Source of the DNA: Glandiceps talaboti
Lineage: Eukaryota > Hemichordata > Enteropneusta > Spengelidae
Reading direction: 5' to 3'
Assembly: GCF_964340395.1 (NCBI RefSeq)
Contig: NC_135550.1
Coordinates: forward strand, 29,761,176 to 29,825,175
Length of the DNA: 64,000 bases
In this document: in pieces, positions 27,564 to 40,340 of the stretch
How positions within the stretch are numbered: the first letter of the stretch is position 1
How the letters are laid out: each line of letters begins with the position of its first letter
The notes under the pieces: generated by a model
What the model saw: the letters and a program-made list of their open reading frames with translations, nothing else
What the model was told of the DNA's origin: nothing
The model's database searches: none
Translations under genes and position numbers: made by a program

Positions 27564-30500
27564 AAACAAACACATCGAAAGAAAAACCGCGAGTTTGATC
27601 ACGAACCCCGTCAGCGCTCATATGTCTAAAAAGGGTATCAAATTTTCCATATCCGAAAGTTGGGAATACGATAGAGTTTGTTTTACAACTTTCTGTTCCA
27701 TAGAAAACTATGTCAGCAGGAAATACACACAGTACAGTTTTAATATTGAAATTGGAACTCTTCAAATAGTATGTCATCATCAATGCAAGATAAAGCCATA
27801 CAAATTGAAGCTAAAATGGAAGTTAACAGCTCACGTGTACAGTTAGAGTCAACCGTCCTTCGTTTGTCAATGTGTCTGGTATGGTGCGTTGGTTGGACAC
27901 TGATTTTAATTAAATATAATCACCAGCTCTCACGTACTCTGCTCACAAACATTTTGTACAAACGTCTCCACATTAATCTCCTTTAAAATAAATCATTTTT
28001 ACACTCATTTCACAGAAATATATATACGGACTCGATACATACGAAAACCAATAGATATTTTACCTGTACATAATACTTATGCAAGAACTAGTGGACGACA
28101 GCCCCGGGTAAAAATAGTTTGAAAGGAATCGTATTGTAATAATAGTTGTAGTATACGTTTATGCATAGTCCACCCTTTTCGTCAAAATATGTCTACATTA
28201 ATGGGTTTTTTTCTTCAACTTTTGAGAATTTTTTATTATTCGAAAATAGATAATGAACCTATCAGCGAATCCATGCTACCCGTATGAGTGAAGGTGCAGA
28301 GCCGGGGTACTAGGTGGTGCTGGCCCAGATCTAAAATCAACCAGAAAGGAATCATTTGAATATAACTTGTGTACATTTTCACCAATAGATGTTACGTTAC
28401 TCTCTATTATGACAAAAAAAATCGATACTGTGCAATCTAATGACAAGAAAAGTACAATGAACGTTATTAGATACAGCGTGGTTGAAGTTTCTGTCTACTC
28501 ACCTCCAATTCAAAGAATAACCTTTCACCCCTGACAGAGCGACGCATGAACATGTGGGTATTTCCCATCGTATCAACTCTTTTGGAAACTGCAACGTTTC
28601 TTTTGAAACTGAAGAATTAAGTAATGAAGAAGAAGCAAAGACTGTCGCTATAAAATCCTTTACAACACAATGTTGTTGAAAGTATCTGTACTCAAACACA
28701 AATTTGTCTTTTTAAATATGACTCGAAAATGACCCAAAATATTCATTGACTTAGTAGATCAAATGACTTACAGTTTTTAACGCACACGTTGAAAAAATGT
28801 TCAGAGCAGGTCTTTATCAAATGTAGAGAAATCGCTGACATAAAGAATAGAAATTGTGAACGCATTCAGTGTACATTAGACTGAATGAAAGATTCGTCGC
28901 CGTTTCGCGCCACATTGATGTCATTTTGAGCGAGTTTCAATAACGGATATCTTTCAGTCCAAATGTACATAGAAGTAATGTACAAGAAATGGACAATGTA
29001 GCTACACACATACATAATTTTCTCTTAATTTGCAATGTACGTCGTCTCCAGTTTCTATGATTGTATTGGTTGTATTATTTACTTCATCTGGTATCACTAT
29101 CTGCTGCTGTATATGTTTTTTGAACAAGAATATAGAAAATATACAAAACAACCATTAAATGGAGAATTTCATCCCCATTTATGACTAAAAGAACATTTTC
29201 TCTAATTCTTCAAAAATGACAGATACGATTTTGTTTGTCATCAATATCGAGGATTTAGATCAACTTTAGACATGAATAAGTTGTTTATATACGTAAATGA
29301 TTTTTTTAAAAAATAAAAAATAAGAATACCAAGAAACACCAAACATCTGTCTCAAGGGTCCTCAAATTTTAAGACAAAAAAAGAACATAAATGATCTTCA
29401 TCCCTCCCAAGGGTTAAAATTCAAACACGCTTCCTTGTGTTAAAGATGAACAACTTCTAAAAGCAAATACTGTATGTGGTTTTCAGCTCTTGGGGGCACG
29501 GATTACTGCAGGCCGGGACATGTAAAGAAATATGCCATGGACAACGGCTCTCCTTTATCTCTCAGTAAACTGACAGATGTTGTGGATATTCTAGAACACC
29601 TGGCAACAGGCACATTTTGGTGACATTATTAGAGGAAAAGTCGTAGTGATTGACAGCACCTCGTGTTTCCTGCAAACTGCTATCTTAGAACAATTTAAGA
29701 CTCGTCACCACTGCGTGTGTAATGCTGCCATGTTGATGGATCGCTTCTTCTACGTGAAAGCCGTCCCAAGTTGACTTTGATGCTTTTGTTGTTAACAGGC
29801 AACAAAGAACTTACCGCAAGAGCAAAGCCATCGGGCTTATTCACATCCCAAGGGAATCACTTTGACTCACAGATAGTCGAATGCCATTTACTTTCAGAAC
29901 TAATCTACAACAAAGCTGGTGTAAATGTGATACCCAACAATTCTAACATTAGACATCAAATAACCACTTTTGTTTTGTGGGAAGAGCCGGTCTCTGTCTT
30001 CGCGCAGTCGAGTTCATGTCTCCCTGTACATGCCAGAGGGTACGCTCCTTTTTGAACATGAGAGAATAACCAGGATGACAAAATGAGTCAGGTTGTGATT
30101 TATTTAGTTTTGATATTTAAGAACTTAGCTTTTGCACGACTTGCGATTAAAATGAGTCTCTTGTTTGGTTTTCTCATCACTCGAACGTAATAAAAACACA
30201 GGTCATTGACCTTGAGAATTTTTATGTAAACGCTAGAAGATCCACCGAGCATTCTTAGTCTTTGTCTGGTTGACATACAGTTCAGATGTCGTCTGGTTGT
30301 AATGTCAAACTTGGGGAAATGCACGGCGTATTCTCCCTTTGTACTAGCACTCCATATCGTTTGACGTACCGCCCTCATTACGATTGTGAGGCACTAAATT
30401 TCATAACTATTATCCTCGTCAAATTGTTCCGACAGAATAATTTTTGGCTGCATTTAGTAATTAGTGTAGAGAGATTAACCCGAGATTTAATTTCTTATTT

Positions 30501-32863
30501 TAATGATTCTGTTATTCTCTTTCTTTTTCTTTCCATATGTATCTATTTTTCGTTCTTTGTTTTTAGAAATATTCGATTTCCTTATCTATAATAACTGCAT
30601 ATTGGGTTGGAGTTTCAATTTTTTCCCTCCCTCCAAGTTGTATATGTACGGCGAGGCAGAACATAACATAAGTCTTTTAGTGTGGGTGCTTTGACACGCC
30701 TTTCGCCCAAGGGTTACAAGGGCTGACAACTTACGTTAACATTGTCAACGTGTATATTTCAGAAAATTGCTCCTTTAGTAAGAAAAACGTTTTTTGCCCC
30801 CTCCGTATGTTCAACATTTTGAGTTTACCTATCTGTCTTTCACATTTAGCATCTACTAAAGTACAACAAATTATTTTTATACCAATTCAGCCGAGATAAA
30901 ATAATTGCAATGACGTCAGTTCCATTCGATAAATGTTCCTTCAAGACACTAAAAGACAGCGTTTATTTTGTGATTTTCCCGCGCTTGGCGTGGAAAGAGA
31001 GGGAATAATTTCAACAACGCTAAGGTAACAGTACACACAAGTATGATAAATAAAAAGCCTATTTGATTTTAGTGGATCTATTATAGTTCTTATTGAATGA
31101 AAAAAGTTAAAATATGGCGATCTTGTAGTTAGTATAGAGAACATACTTTTTACTCTTGACAGTTGATGGCGTTAATATTGCCTATTGTTTAACTTGCTGA
31201 ATTGATCAATTTGAGACCGCACTGGCTTCTCCCTTTATGATTGACTTTTGTTGGTAGAATTACGGGAAATTGAAGACGTGAATGAAAGTCGAGCGGCTAG
31301 AATGTCATATTCATGCGATAAAAAGTACTACACTATGGACGAGAGTATGCATACACAAGGTATACCTGATACTCAGTAAATTTGCCTATGCATTCATACC
31401 AGCTTGCTGATACACACCGCAACTTTTCTAGAGTTACGAAGCAGGTATATTTACGTAGAAACTTCAAACACCGTGCTGAATAATTGATCACTGAAGGGAA
31501 GGTATGGTATTACACGGAGATATAAAACAAAGCAAACTATCCAGCCAAAGACAGGGAACTCGCTATCCGTAAAAATACTCAATTAGGGAAATGAATATAT
31601 GGTTTGGCTTATATGCTCTACACGTTGCCAATGATCGTCTAATTTACTGAGTGTGCCAAATGAATCGAGCGTGAGACAGCATATGGTTGGCCGAATTAGT
31701 ACAACTAGAGATCACTTAAAATAAGTGAAAATCAAAATTTACTAAATCAAAAATTAAACCAAGGAATTGTAAAGTCTCGTACTTGACACTTTTGAAGGAA
31801 TGCACCCAGACATTTGCAGTGACAAACAATGAAGAAACAAACACATCACAAGGAAATAGAAACTAATTGATTCTGGGTATGGTCGACCAGTGATGTAGTA
31901 AATGGATGCGGGCTGTAATATTTGCCATTGTTTTCCCGAAACGCACACGGGAATTTGGTAGACTACAGTAATAGCAAGTGATGCGTACGACAGATAATTA
32001 TGACATTACAAACGTAACGTTATTTTGACCTTGGAACAGAGCACACCTTGGGGTGTGATTGATTCAGAACTAATTTGGGTCATTATCAAAAATAAGCAGT
32101 GTTTGAAATAAGAGGATTATTCAATGATAATAGTTGCTATTTATTTCAACTAGGAATGTACTAGAATGGTGAACTCATTGCACAAAGAAACCTGGCATTC
32201 TATATTTCTGACATTGTTTTCGCTCATATGCATACAGTGCAGTCATCTAGAAGCACCGATGTGGAAACATTCAGTGCTGGTTGCTATTGGACGTGTGGGC
32301 GAGCAATTTATCAAACGTGTTCAATCCTGAAATTCGTAGAATTCGAAACTCAAAGATCCTTATATAAAATTCTTACTTTCAAAATTTTAAAAATTACGAT
32401 AATGATTTTAATAAGGATAATTGCTATATCACATTAACTGACTAGCCGAGTAAAGCAGCTGTGCTGTAACGGAAGACGGTTGAAATTGTGATTGTAGTGA
32501 CCGTTGCCACAGAGAGAAGAATGTAGACGGCTGTGGTCCCGCGGGAGAAGTAAAGGGATCGGGACGCCGGTATATTATCTGTACTCAAATCTGCGTTTAC
32601 TGCATGTAAGAGGTGTGGTCTGATTATTGTAGACATCACATAGAGGATGACACCACAAACTGTACACGTAACATGTCACACAGCCGGTGATGACAATACA
32701 TCATCAATTGCTACTCGATTTTTACATGTAAAGATAAGCCCGCTTTCAACAAAACCGACGGCATCTCTGCCCTTTGAAAGAAAGAAAGAAATGTTGAAGC
32801 GTGTGCACACAGATCTGACAATGATTACATTTATCAGGAATTATTCGCAATTGGTGCGTATAG
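27564..32863. other. Non-coding, no gene recognised
   Basis: The 29.47-30.06 kb segment is less AT-rich and carries two + frames (29474 on and 29771-30055) of unknown meaning. The rest is AT-rich. Confidence 0.65.
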
Positions 32864-32963
32864 TTCTCTCTCTCTGTCTCTCTCTCTGTGTCTGTCTCTC
32901 TGTCTCTCTCTCTCTCTGTCTGTCTTTCTCTCTCGCTCTCTGTCTTTCTCTCTCTCTATCTCT
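32864..32963 (+). repeat. (CT)n/(CTGT)n polypyrimidine tract
   Basis: 100 bp almost entirely C and T, with scattered G. Confidence 0.95.
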
Positions 32964-33400
32964 GATATTACACTGCGATGCCACATGGCATCAGGTGGCC
33001 AATCTCCGCTTTCCTCTCATATTACAAGTTTATGCAACTATTGCAAGGTAAGACAGACATGCGATTTATCAGGATCGGAAAAGCTTGCAAAAGCATATTC
33101 AATTATCAATTGATTCCATTTTTTGTCAAAATTTCACTCATATTTACTTATTCATATACTAATGAATAACTATCGAAAGGGGAGAGTATTTTTGATGTCT
33201 GGAACACTAAACAGAGGCAATATGGCTTAGAATTAAATTTAATAACATGTTTTGAAATAGAGACTACATGGGAACTGTAATTTTATTACTTATTAAAACA
33301 TGATACAATCAGTCGTTTGATAGAAATATCATGGTTTAAAATAGTAATCTATATGCATAGGAAAACCATATTAAACCAATCCCAAGTTCACAGCTTTCTT

Positions 33401-33828
33401 ACATAGATACATAGATACATAGATACATAGATACATACATACATACATAGATACATAGATACATACATACATACATACATACATACATACATACATACAT
33501 ACATACATACATACATACATACATACATACATGCATGCATGCATGCATGCATACACACATACATACATACATACATACATGCATACATACATACATACAT
33601 ACATACATACATACATACATACATACATACATACATACATACATACATACATACATACAGACAGACAGACACACACACATACATACATACATACATACAT
33701 ACATACTCACATACATACATACATACATACATACATACATACATACATACATACATACATACATACATACATACATACATACGTATGCATACATACATAC
33801 ATACATACATACATACATACATACGTAC

Positions 33829-33908
<80 letters not shown>

Positions 33909-33945
33909 GTAGATAGATAGAGACATACATGCAGGCAGACAGAGA
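33401..33945 (+). repeat. Compound (ACAT)n / (ACAG)n / (GATA)n microsatellite
   Basis: The array begins with ACATAGAT repeats (33401-33465), continues as ACAT with ACAG and ACAC interruptions to about 33828, then GATA from 33829 to about 33920. All open frames inside are simple-repeat translations. Confidence 0.98.
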
Positions 33946-34454
33946 CATTTATTTATCTCTATCATTATAAGCAGTATGTTATTTATGTTACCTTTACAAA
34001 AGTATTGCTAGTTTTGTTTGTAAGATAATAGTGTCTAATGATACATGTATATATAATGTCATTTAATTTGTTGTCTGCAGTATTAGGTCAAAAGGACATT
34101 AACTCTATCGTTACCATAGCAACAAATGAAGTGACCTTTTCATTTCATTACATTGGTATTTGCTTGTCTTCCACTAAATATGACATTACAAATCTAAGGA
34201 AAAACTGGAAAACATGTATATAACCATACCTTATGATAATATCTAGAAATGTCTCGCTACAGATGCGCCTAAGTAAAAACAAACAAATGCGAAACCGTGG
34301 CATTTACATTTTTTTATTGAAGTTCCTAACTGATATAAAATGACATGCCTTATGACGGCTGCGTGTGAAACAGGTTCCACACTTTAGTGTCTCTGTGCTG
34401 TTATTATCCGTCAAGATAGCTGTAACTCCCGTATATCATCTTCCTTTCTCTACT

Positions 34455-34950
34455 GAGATGAATTTTCGCTTCTCTCAACCCCGAAGAAAATTTCCTTGTG
34501 GCTGAAAACTAAGACGGACATAATCGTAAGCAAACTAATTCAACAATACTTACAAAAGAAAAAAACCCTGCTGCATGTTAATTTCATTGCCCAGCTGCTG
34601 ATCTACATTCACCGTAACCTCTCCAACGAATACCTTTAAGGGAAACAGACAACGACAAATATCTTGAGCGCTGTCTCTTTATCAATCATATCAATCTATC
34701 TTATTTCACAGTCAAATTTATTCCTGTTCAACTTAAAAATTTATGTCGAGAATCCTAATTAATTGTTGCTCGCGTTTCATATGTCAACAGTCGGAGATGA
34801 ACGGTCTCTTCTCCCTACCCCCAAGAAAACAACTGAAAACTTAGACGGTCATAATGGTGAGCAAGGCAATTCACGAAAGTAGAGAAAAACCCCATGTATG
34901 CCAATTCAAAAGCCCAGCTGCTCTTCTTCATTTGTTTGTAACCTTTACCG
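34455..34950 (+). repeat. Diverged direct duplication, copies at 34455-34625 and 34794-34950
   Basis: Both copies share, in the same order, GAGATGAA..., a CCCC-AAGAAAA stretch, CTGAAAACT-AGACGG, CATAATSGT-AGCAA, AATTCA, GAAAAA-CCC, CATGT, CCCAGCTGCT, CATTC or CATTT, and GTAACCT. Spacing between motifs is similar, with many substitutions and small indels. This could be an old local duplication or two copies of one repeat family. No coding frame runs through both. Confidence 0.6.
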
Positions 34951-37400
34951 CCGTTAAACCTTCCAGTAAAAGCCGAAAACGGTTGTGACTAAGGAATCCT
35001 GAGTGGTGACAATTAGTCGTGTTATTTTTTCACTAATTAATTGGTTTGACTATTTCAAGTGAAACCATTAACATAAATGTAATTTGATCACAAAATAAAT
35101 AAAAGGTTTACTGTTGTTCACGTATCTTGAGTTGACAGTACGGGCTTAAATGCCTTCTTAGCGAGAAGTTCTAAATTTGAACACGGTCAGTTAGAAGGAA
35201 TTTTATTGTGCGCATTTTTTTCATTTATTTAAAAAAAAAATAGAGTATAAAGTCAAAAAGTCCGTTTTCTTCTTCTATTGTCGTATCGGTGCGTCTACTG
35301 TTTCTTTCTAAATACAAAAGGTGTTCCGTGGAGAACTGTGGTTTAAGTGAAATGTTATAATAATCAGAAAGTAACAGAGCGAGCGAAAAAACAATACCAT
35401 GAGGTATTTTCGCTTATCACAATTACGACCTGTGGGGTATGTATAATGGAACAGATGGAGAGAAATCTCAAAATGTATGTATGCTTTACAGTAAAGTAAG
35501 AATGAGAAAAGTGCGTTGTACATCGAAACTCGCTGACAGTCACATGCCGTAGTAGTATTATCACTGGAGATTTTTGAATTAGACGAACCGGAAGAATTGG
35601 CACGAATTGCCTGCTTTGTTGTGAAATGTATGCATGGTATCATCATTTACGTAGAAGTGAACAGGCAGACAGAGAGAGAGAGAGACTGACGACATTTGTG
35701 TAGTTTAGCTAAGGGCAACATAGCAAAGCACAAAACACAGTTATCAATGCTTACTCTATGTCACTTCAAGTGAGCACTGTATTTATCTTTATACAGCTCT
35801 TCAATCTTAAATGGACTCTTCGCACGCAATGATTTTGTCAAATACCTGCTAGACACCTGAACAGCGTTGGACGACCTTCCTAGACAGGAACGCTTTCGTG
35901 CAGAGTCAAAAAAATGAAATAAGCAAGGGATGATTAAAAACCCTGCAAGAAATACGTATAGTGTTGTCTCCATGGCAAAATGAAGTGGGTGCTAATACAT
36001 AACAGTGGTGTTTTTTCGTATTACTTTTGGTAATGAAATGCAATGTAGTAAGTTACTGCTGCATGAAAGTGAGAAAATCTGATTTTTTTTTCGTAGGCAG
36101 GGATGGGTCACCCCGTTTTTGTTATCAAGGGCATATTGCTTTGGTACAAGCTAACAGATTGCGCATGCGTATTGAATTGCTGCGGGCTTGCAATTGCAAA
36201 CCTTACTTGGCTGGAAACCCTCCATATAATTCGATGTCAGATGGCTAACTGCAACAACCAACCACAAATTTGTCCGTCAGCTTCAACTTATGGAGATTGT
36301 TAGGGTAACTTTCTGTCGATGTCTTTTTTTAAAAACAGGTTTTCATTGATACAGTTTGGCAACGATTTATTTGAATTGTGATGTACATATAGTTTAGACA
36401 AATCTTACCAGGTTTCTCTTAGAAGTAAACTTACATTTATTGCAAACCTCGTTCATTGTATTCGATAATTTATCGCAAAGCCTAAATTTAAATGAGTAAG
36501 AGGAAATGAAATAAAAAATGTTTTCATTTATTGAAATTAAACTCTCGTAAAATGAAAGATCTTCAGTTGTGCAGTGAATGGTAGCTGAAAGCATGTTTTT
36601 GATATGACAAACATTTCAAGTTTTATTGAAACAATTGAGTACTTTACAAGTTGGACTAGATAAAAGTATTCCAGTCACTGAAGCCGAATTTTCCGCATTG
36701 TCCAACCTCACTCAAATGTATAATACAAAGATACACTGTAAATTTAGTGCATCGTGACCGTTCGGCGGATCCAATACTATATGTTACGAGAGATTTGATT
36801 GTCTGCAGGCAGTTGTAGCGTATGTACCTAGCTACGTTTCAACACGACATATGCCAACCTTATTTTTGGACTCATCGCTTCTATAAGGGCAGGGTAGTGA
36901 TTTGCTAGTCACAACACTTGGCAGCACTTAGAGTAAATATCTAACAGCTTGCCCTCCCAATGTGGACTTTCCCTTTTTATGTCCAATATTCTAGGAGTAA
37001 CTAAATGTTATTGTTGTTCTTGATGTTGGTGCTGAGTATGGAATATATAATTATTAACTTGGAACACTCGCACTAACCGAATATTTCAATGTTGAGGTCA
37101 ACTACTTCATCATGAGCTCTTCAGAGCAAATGTACTGACATTTGTCAGAATTTCAATTCAATGACAAAAATGGACCGATAAACAGTGGTGACCTTGTGCC
37201 AAGATTACAAACACAACGAAAACCGTATTACATATATGAAACTTTTGTCATAAAATATACAATGCTACAAAGTTTCTTTTCAAGTATTCTTTCAACTGAA
37301 TATTTGAATAACCCCTGATATCGTCATATCATCCCTACTTATACACAACTATTCACACACAAATATACACAAGTACATCTGATTCAATAAAATGTTTCCC
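34951..37400. other. Non-coding, no gene seen
   Basis: A 112-codon minus frame at 35308-35646 has no recognisable domain and overlaps another minus frame. Confidence 0.7.
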
Positions 37401-37679
37401 ACATACATACATACATACATACATACATACATACATACATACATACATACATACCTACACACACACACACACACATACATACATACATACATACATACAT
37501 ACACACACACATACATACATACATACATACATACATACATACATACATACATACATGTACATACATACATACATACATACATACATACATACATACATAC
37601 ATACATACATACATACATACATACATACATACATACATACATACATACATACATACATACATACATACATACACACACA
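37401..37679 (+). repeat. (ACAT)n microsatellite with (CA)n interruptions
   Basis: About 280 bp of ACAT units with CA blocks at about 37457-37474 and 37500-37510. No gene. Confidence 0.98.
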
Positions 37680-38439
37680 ATACAGTTGATACTTTCGTGA
37701 AATAAATAGATTGAGATACAGCGAGATAGACTAGACAACATGAAATGACATAACATGGCGAATGCAAATCATGAATGTATACATACTAAATATAGTCTCA
37801 TTTTTGGACAATCAATAGAGGCGGTTCCTCTATTCTACATTATTCAATATGGTCATAACCCGCATAAAGTTGGTTCATTTTCTATTGAAACTCTGTAATG
37901 TTTGCAATTTCATGCCATATAATTTGATGGATTTCTAACAAAAACCACGGACATTATCTATAGAGTGGTCTTATTTATAGATAAATCAACCAGCAAAAAG
38001 CAAGGGCGGAAAGCGACATAAGTGTAAAGTAAGATATTATAATTTGTTATGAACTAAACGAAGGTTAATATAAGATTGGAACCTGGCTCATCTTCTGCAC
38101 ACCAAACACGTAATATATTACTGTGGTATATTATATATGCAACTATAGGACGGAGTTGGGAAGAAGTATACATGTGATATAGGTAATTCTTAAAATATGA
38201 TAAGTTGCCCTTGTCTTCTTTTCCCATCACAACAGACCGGTTTCGTAAGTGATTGTGGAATACATAAATAACTTAAAATACAAAAGGGGGAAGAATAAAC
38301 CACATTTGTCAAAGTTTTTTACTGACAAAAAAAGAAAGCGATTTTCCACATACAATTGCTGACGTCAGACCGTGGACGAGCTGTTTGTAACAGGTTCAGT
38401 TTGTCCACAATCTGATGTCGGCAGTTGTATCAACTTGAA

Positions 38440-38900
38440 TTCGACAAACAAAAAGGTTTCAGAGTGATCTGCCCAGTAGTTGGGGGTTAAATTTTTTTGA
38501 AACCAAGAATGACATTTTTTAGACTTTATTTGAATATCAAGGATGAGGTCATCATGTTATAAACACTTCTTCACGTACATACCCTTAGATACATTCTTCC
38601 CTGTAATTTTGGAGTTTAAATATTTAAAAGAAAAACCCACCCCAATTTTTTTTTTCGATCTAATTTGCAGAACAGTTGTTTGATCAGTTTGCCTCGGACA
38701 AATTCACAATAAGACACGTCACCAATTTTCAGGGCAATTTGTCAAGTAGTTTTGGAGTTTTCAGGTTTTTTTTACCAAAACTCCCCATTTTTGATCAAAT
38801 CACAGATCTATCATGCGACAATGTCCATTTGGCAATGCTAACTGGCCACCATAAGTAACAACCTTACATCAAGGCAATTGGCCCAACAGTTTGAATTAAG
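38440..38900 (+). repeat. Probable interspersed repeat with three related internal motifs
   Basis: Variants of GCAATTTGYCMARTAGTTTTGRAG occur three times: near 38469 (CTGCCCAGTAGTTGGGGG), near 38734 (GCAATTTGTCAAGTAGTTTT) and near 38874 (GCAATTGGCCCAACAGTTTG). The surrounding sequence has no open frame beyond 60 codons. No terminal repeats were found. Confidence 0.35.
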
Positions 38901-38903
38901 TCG

Positions 38904-38906
<3 letters not shown>

Positions 38907-38963
<57 letters not shown>

Positions 38964-39008
38964 CTCGCTCGCGCGCGCGCGCGCACACACACACACACAT
39001 ATATATAT
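38907..39008 (+). repeat. (CA)n-(CG)n-(CA)n-(TA)n tract
   Basis: About 54 bp of CA, then CTCTCGCTCG, a CG alternation of about 14 bp (38971-38984), then CA and TA. This is alternating purine-pyrimidine DNA with Z-forming potential. Confidence 0.95.
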
Positions 39009-39659
39009 CAGACACTTCACCATATCTATAGCACTACTGAAGCTCAGTTCAGATGTGCTTAATAAAAAAACAAGTTACAAAGTCGATAATTAGTGGAGGA
39101 AAGTCCCCAAACTTCCAAGAGCAAGCACTGGTGTCGATTTTTTTTCAACTTCAGTAACGCCGGAGTGATTTTATTATGAAGATTATCTTGATTTGACATA
39201 AATTACCGAACATATGAGGTTCGTTGATGGATTTCCACCATATATACCTCAAAGTCAAGGTTAAGGTGTGTGTAATCTTCCATATCATTGCTCTACTTCG
39301 AGTTGTGACATCAGGATTTACATGCTATTGGCAATGAACTGTGTGAACGGATTATCAGGAAAATTTACAGTGTTCCTAGCCTACAGCTAACAGTAAAGGG
39401 GCCATATAGGTAAAAGTTATTGATCTTCGTGAAACTGTTGTAAAAGACAACTTATATATTGTGTTTCTATTTTGCAAAGCAAGGTGATTTTTTGAATGAT
39501 ACTGTGGGGACAAAAAGGAGGGAAAACCACCCTTGCATCATAGAACATCAACATTGCATTACTTAATTCGTATAGGAATACTCAGTGTGACAATTTTTGA
39601 AGTCATGATATGTCTAACACATTATCCCTTTGTAGTTTTATGTAGGAGTGCACCAGATG

Positions 39660-40340
39660 TATGTACATGTACACTGCAATACAACATGACAAATCAAACT
39701 GATTTACACTACACTACACTACACTACACCACACTTCAACAGTGCAATTCAAAATTTCATACTTATAAACATTACATTACACTGCACAACAAATTTCTAC
39801 AATACATTGCACTACAATTTTATACAGTGTAACACATTTCAACAATACGTTGCAGTACATAATTCCAAAATACATTGCAATACATGTTTTAAAGTACTTA
39901 GCACTACACAATTTTATAATACGCTACACAATTCAACACTACACGATTTTACAAGATACTGCCCTACGCAATTCCACAGTACACTACACAATTCTACGAT
40001 ACACTACACTACACTACACTACACAATTTACTATGCTTGATTGTTATTGCACAAAATATATACAATGCAAGTACAATACACTGCACTTTACTACACTTCA
40101 ATACAATGTACTGCAATACTGTACAATGCAACACGATACACATGTTATGACAAACATTACTGTAAAATACAATGCAATATCAAATATTACACTGAGATTT
40201 GTAAAAGAAAAATCAATATATTGTAATATTTTGCAATGTAAATACACAGACGCAACAATGCAATACTATGCCTGTGACTGTACTACTCTGGACCACAAAC
40301 TGACCAGATATTACTACATTACACAATTGAACAGCTCACC
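39660..40340 (+). repeat. Degenerate (TACAC)n-type tract, G-poor on the + strand
   Basis: Perfect ACACT/CTACA units (39705-39730, 40004-40022) sit in a long field of decayed variants such as CAATTCTACAATACACTGCA. G is scarce on the + strand throughout. The 180-codon frame at 39850-40392 comes from this composition. Confidence 0.85.

Noticed and set aside
33388-33965. Open frames of up to 188 codons
   Set aside because: Pure ACAT/GATA repeat translation. The same applies to the frames at 37349-37767, 43633-44104, 44083-44523, 54183-54527 and 63492-63828.
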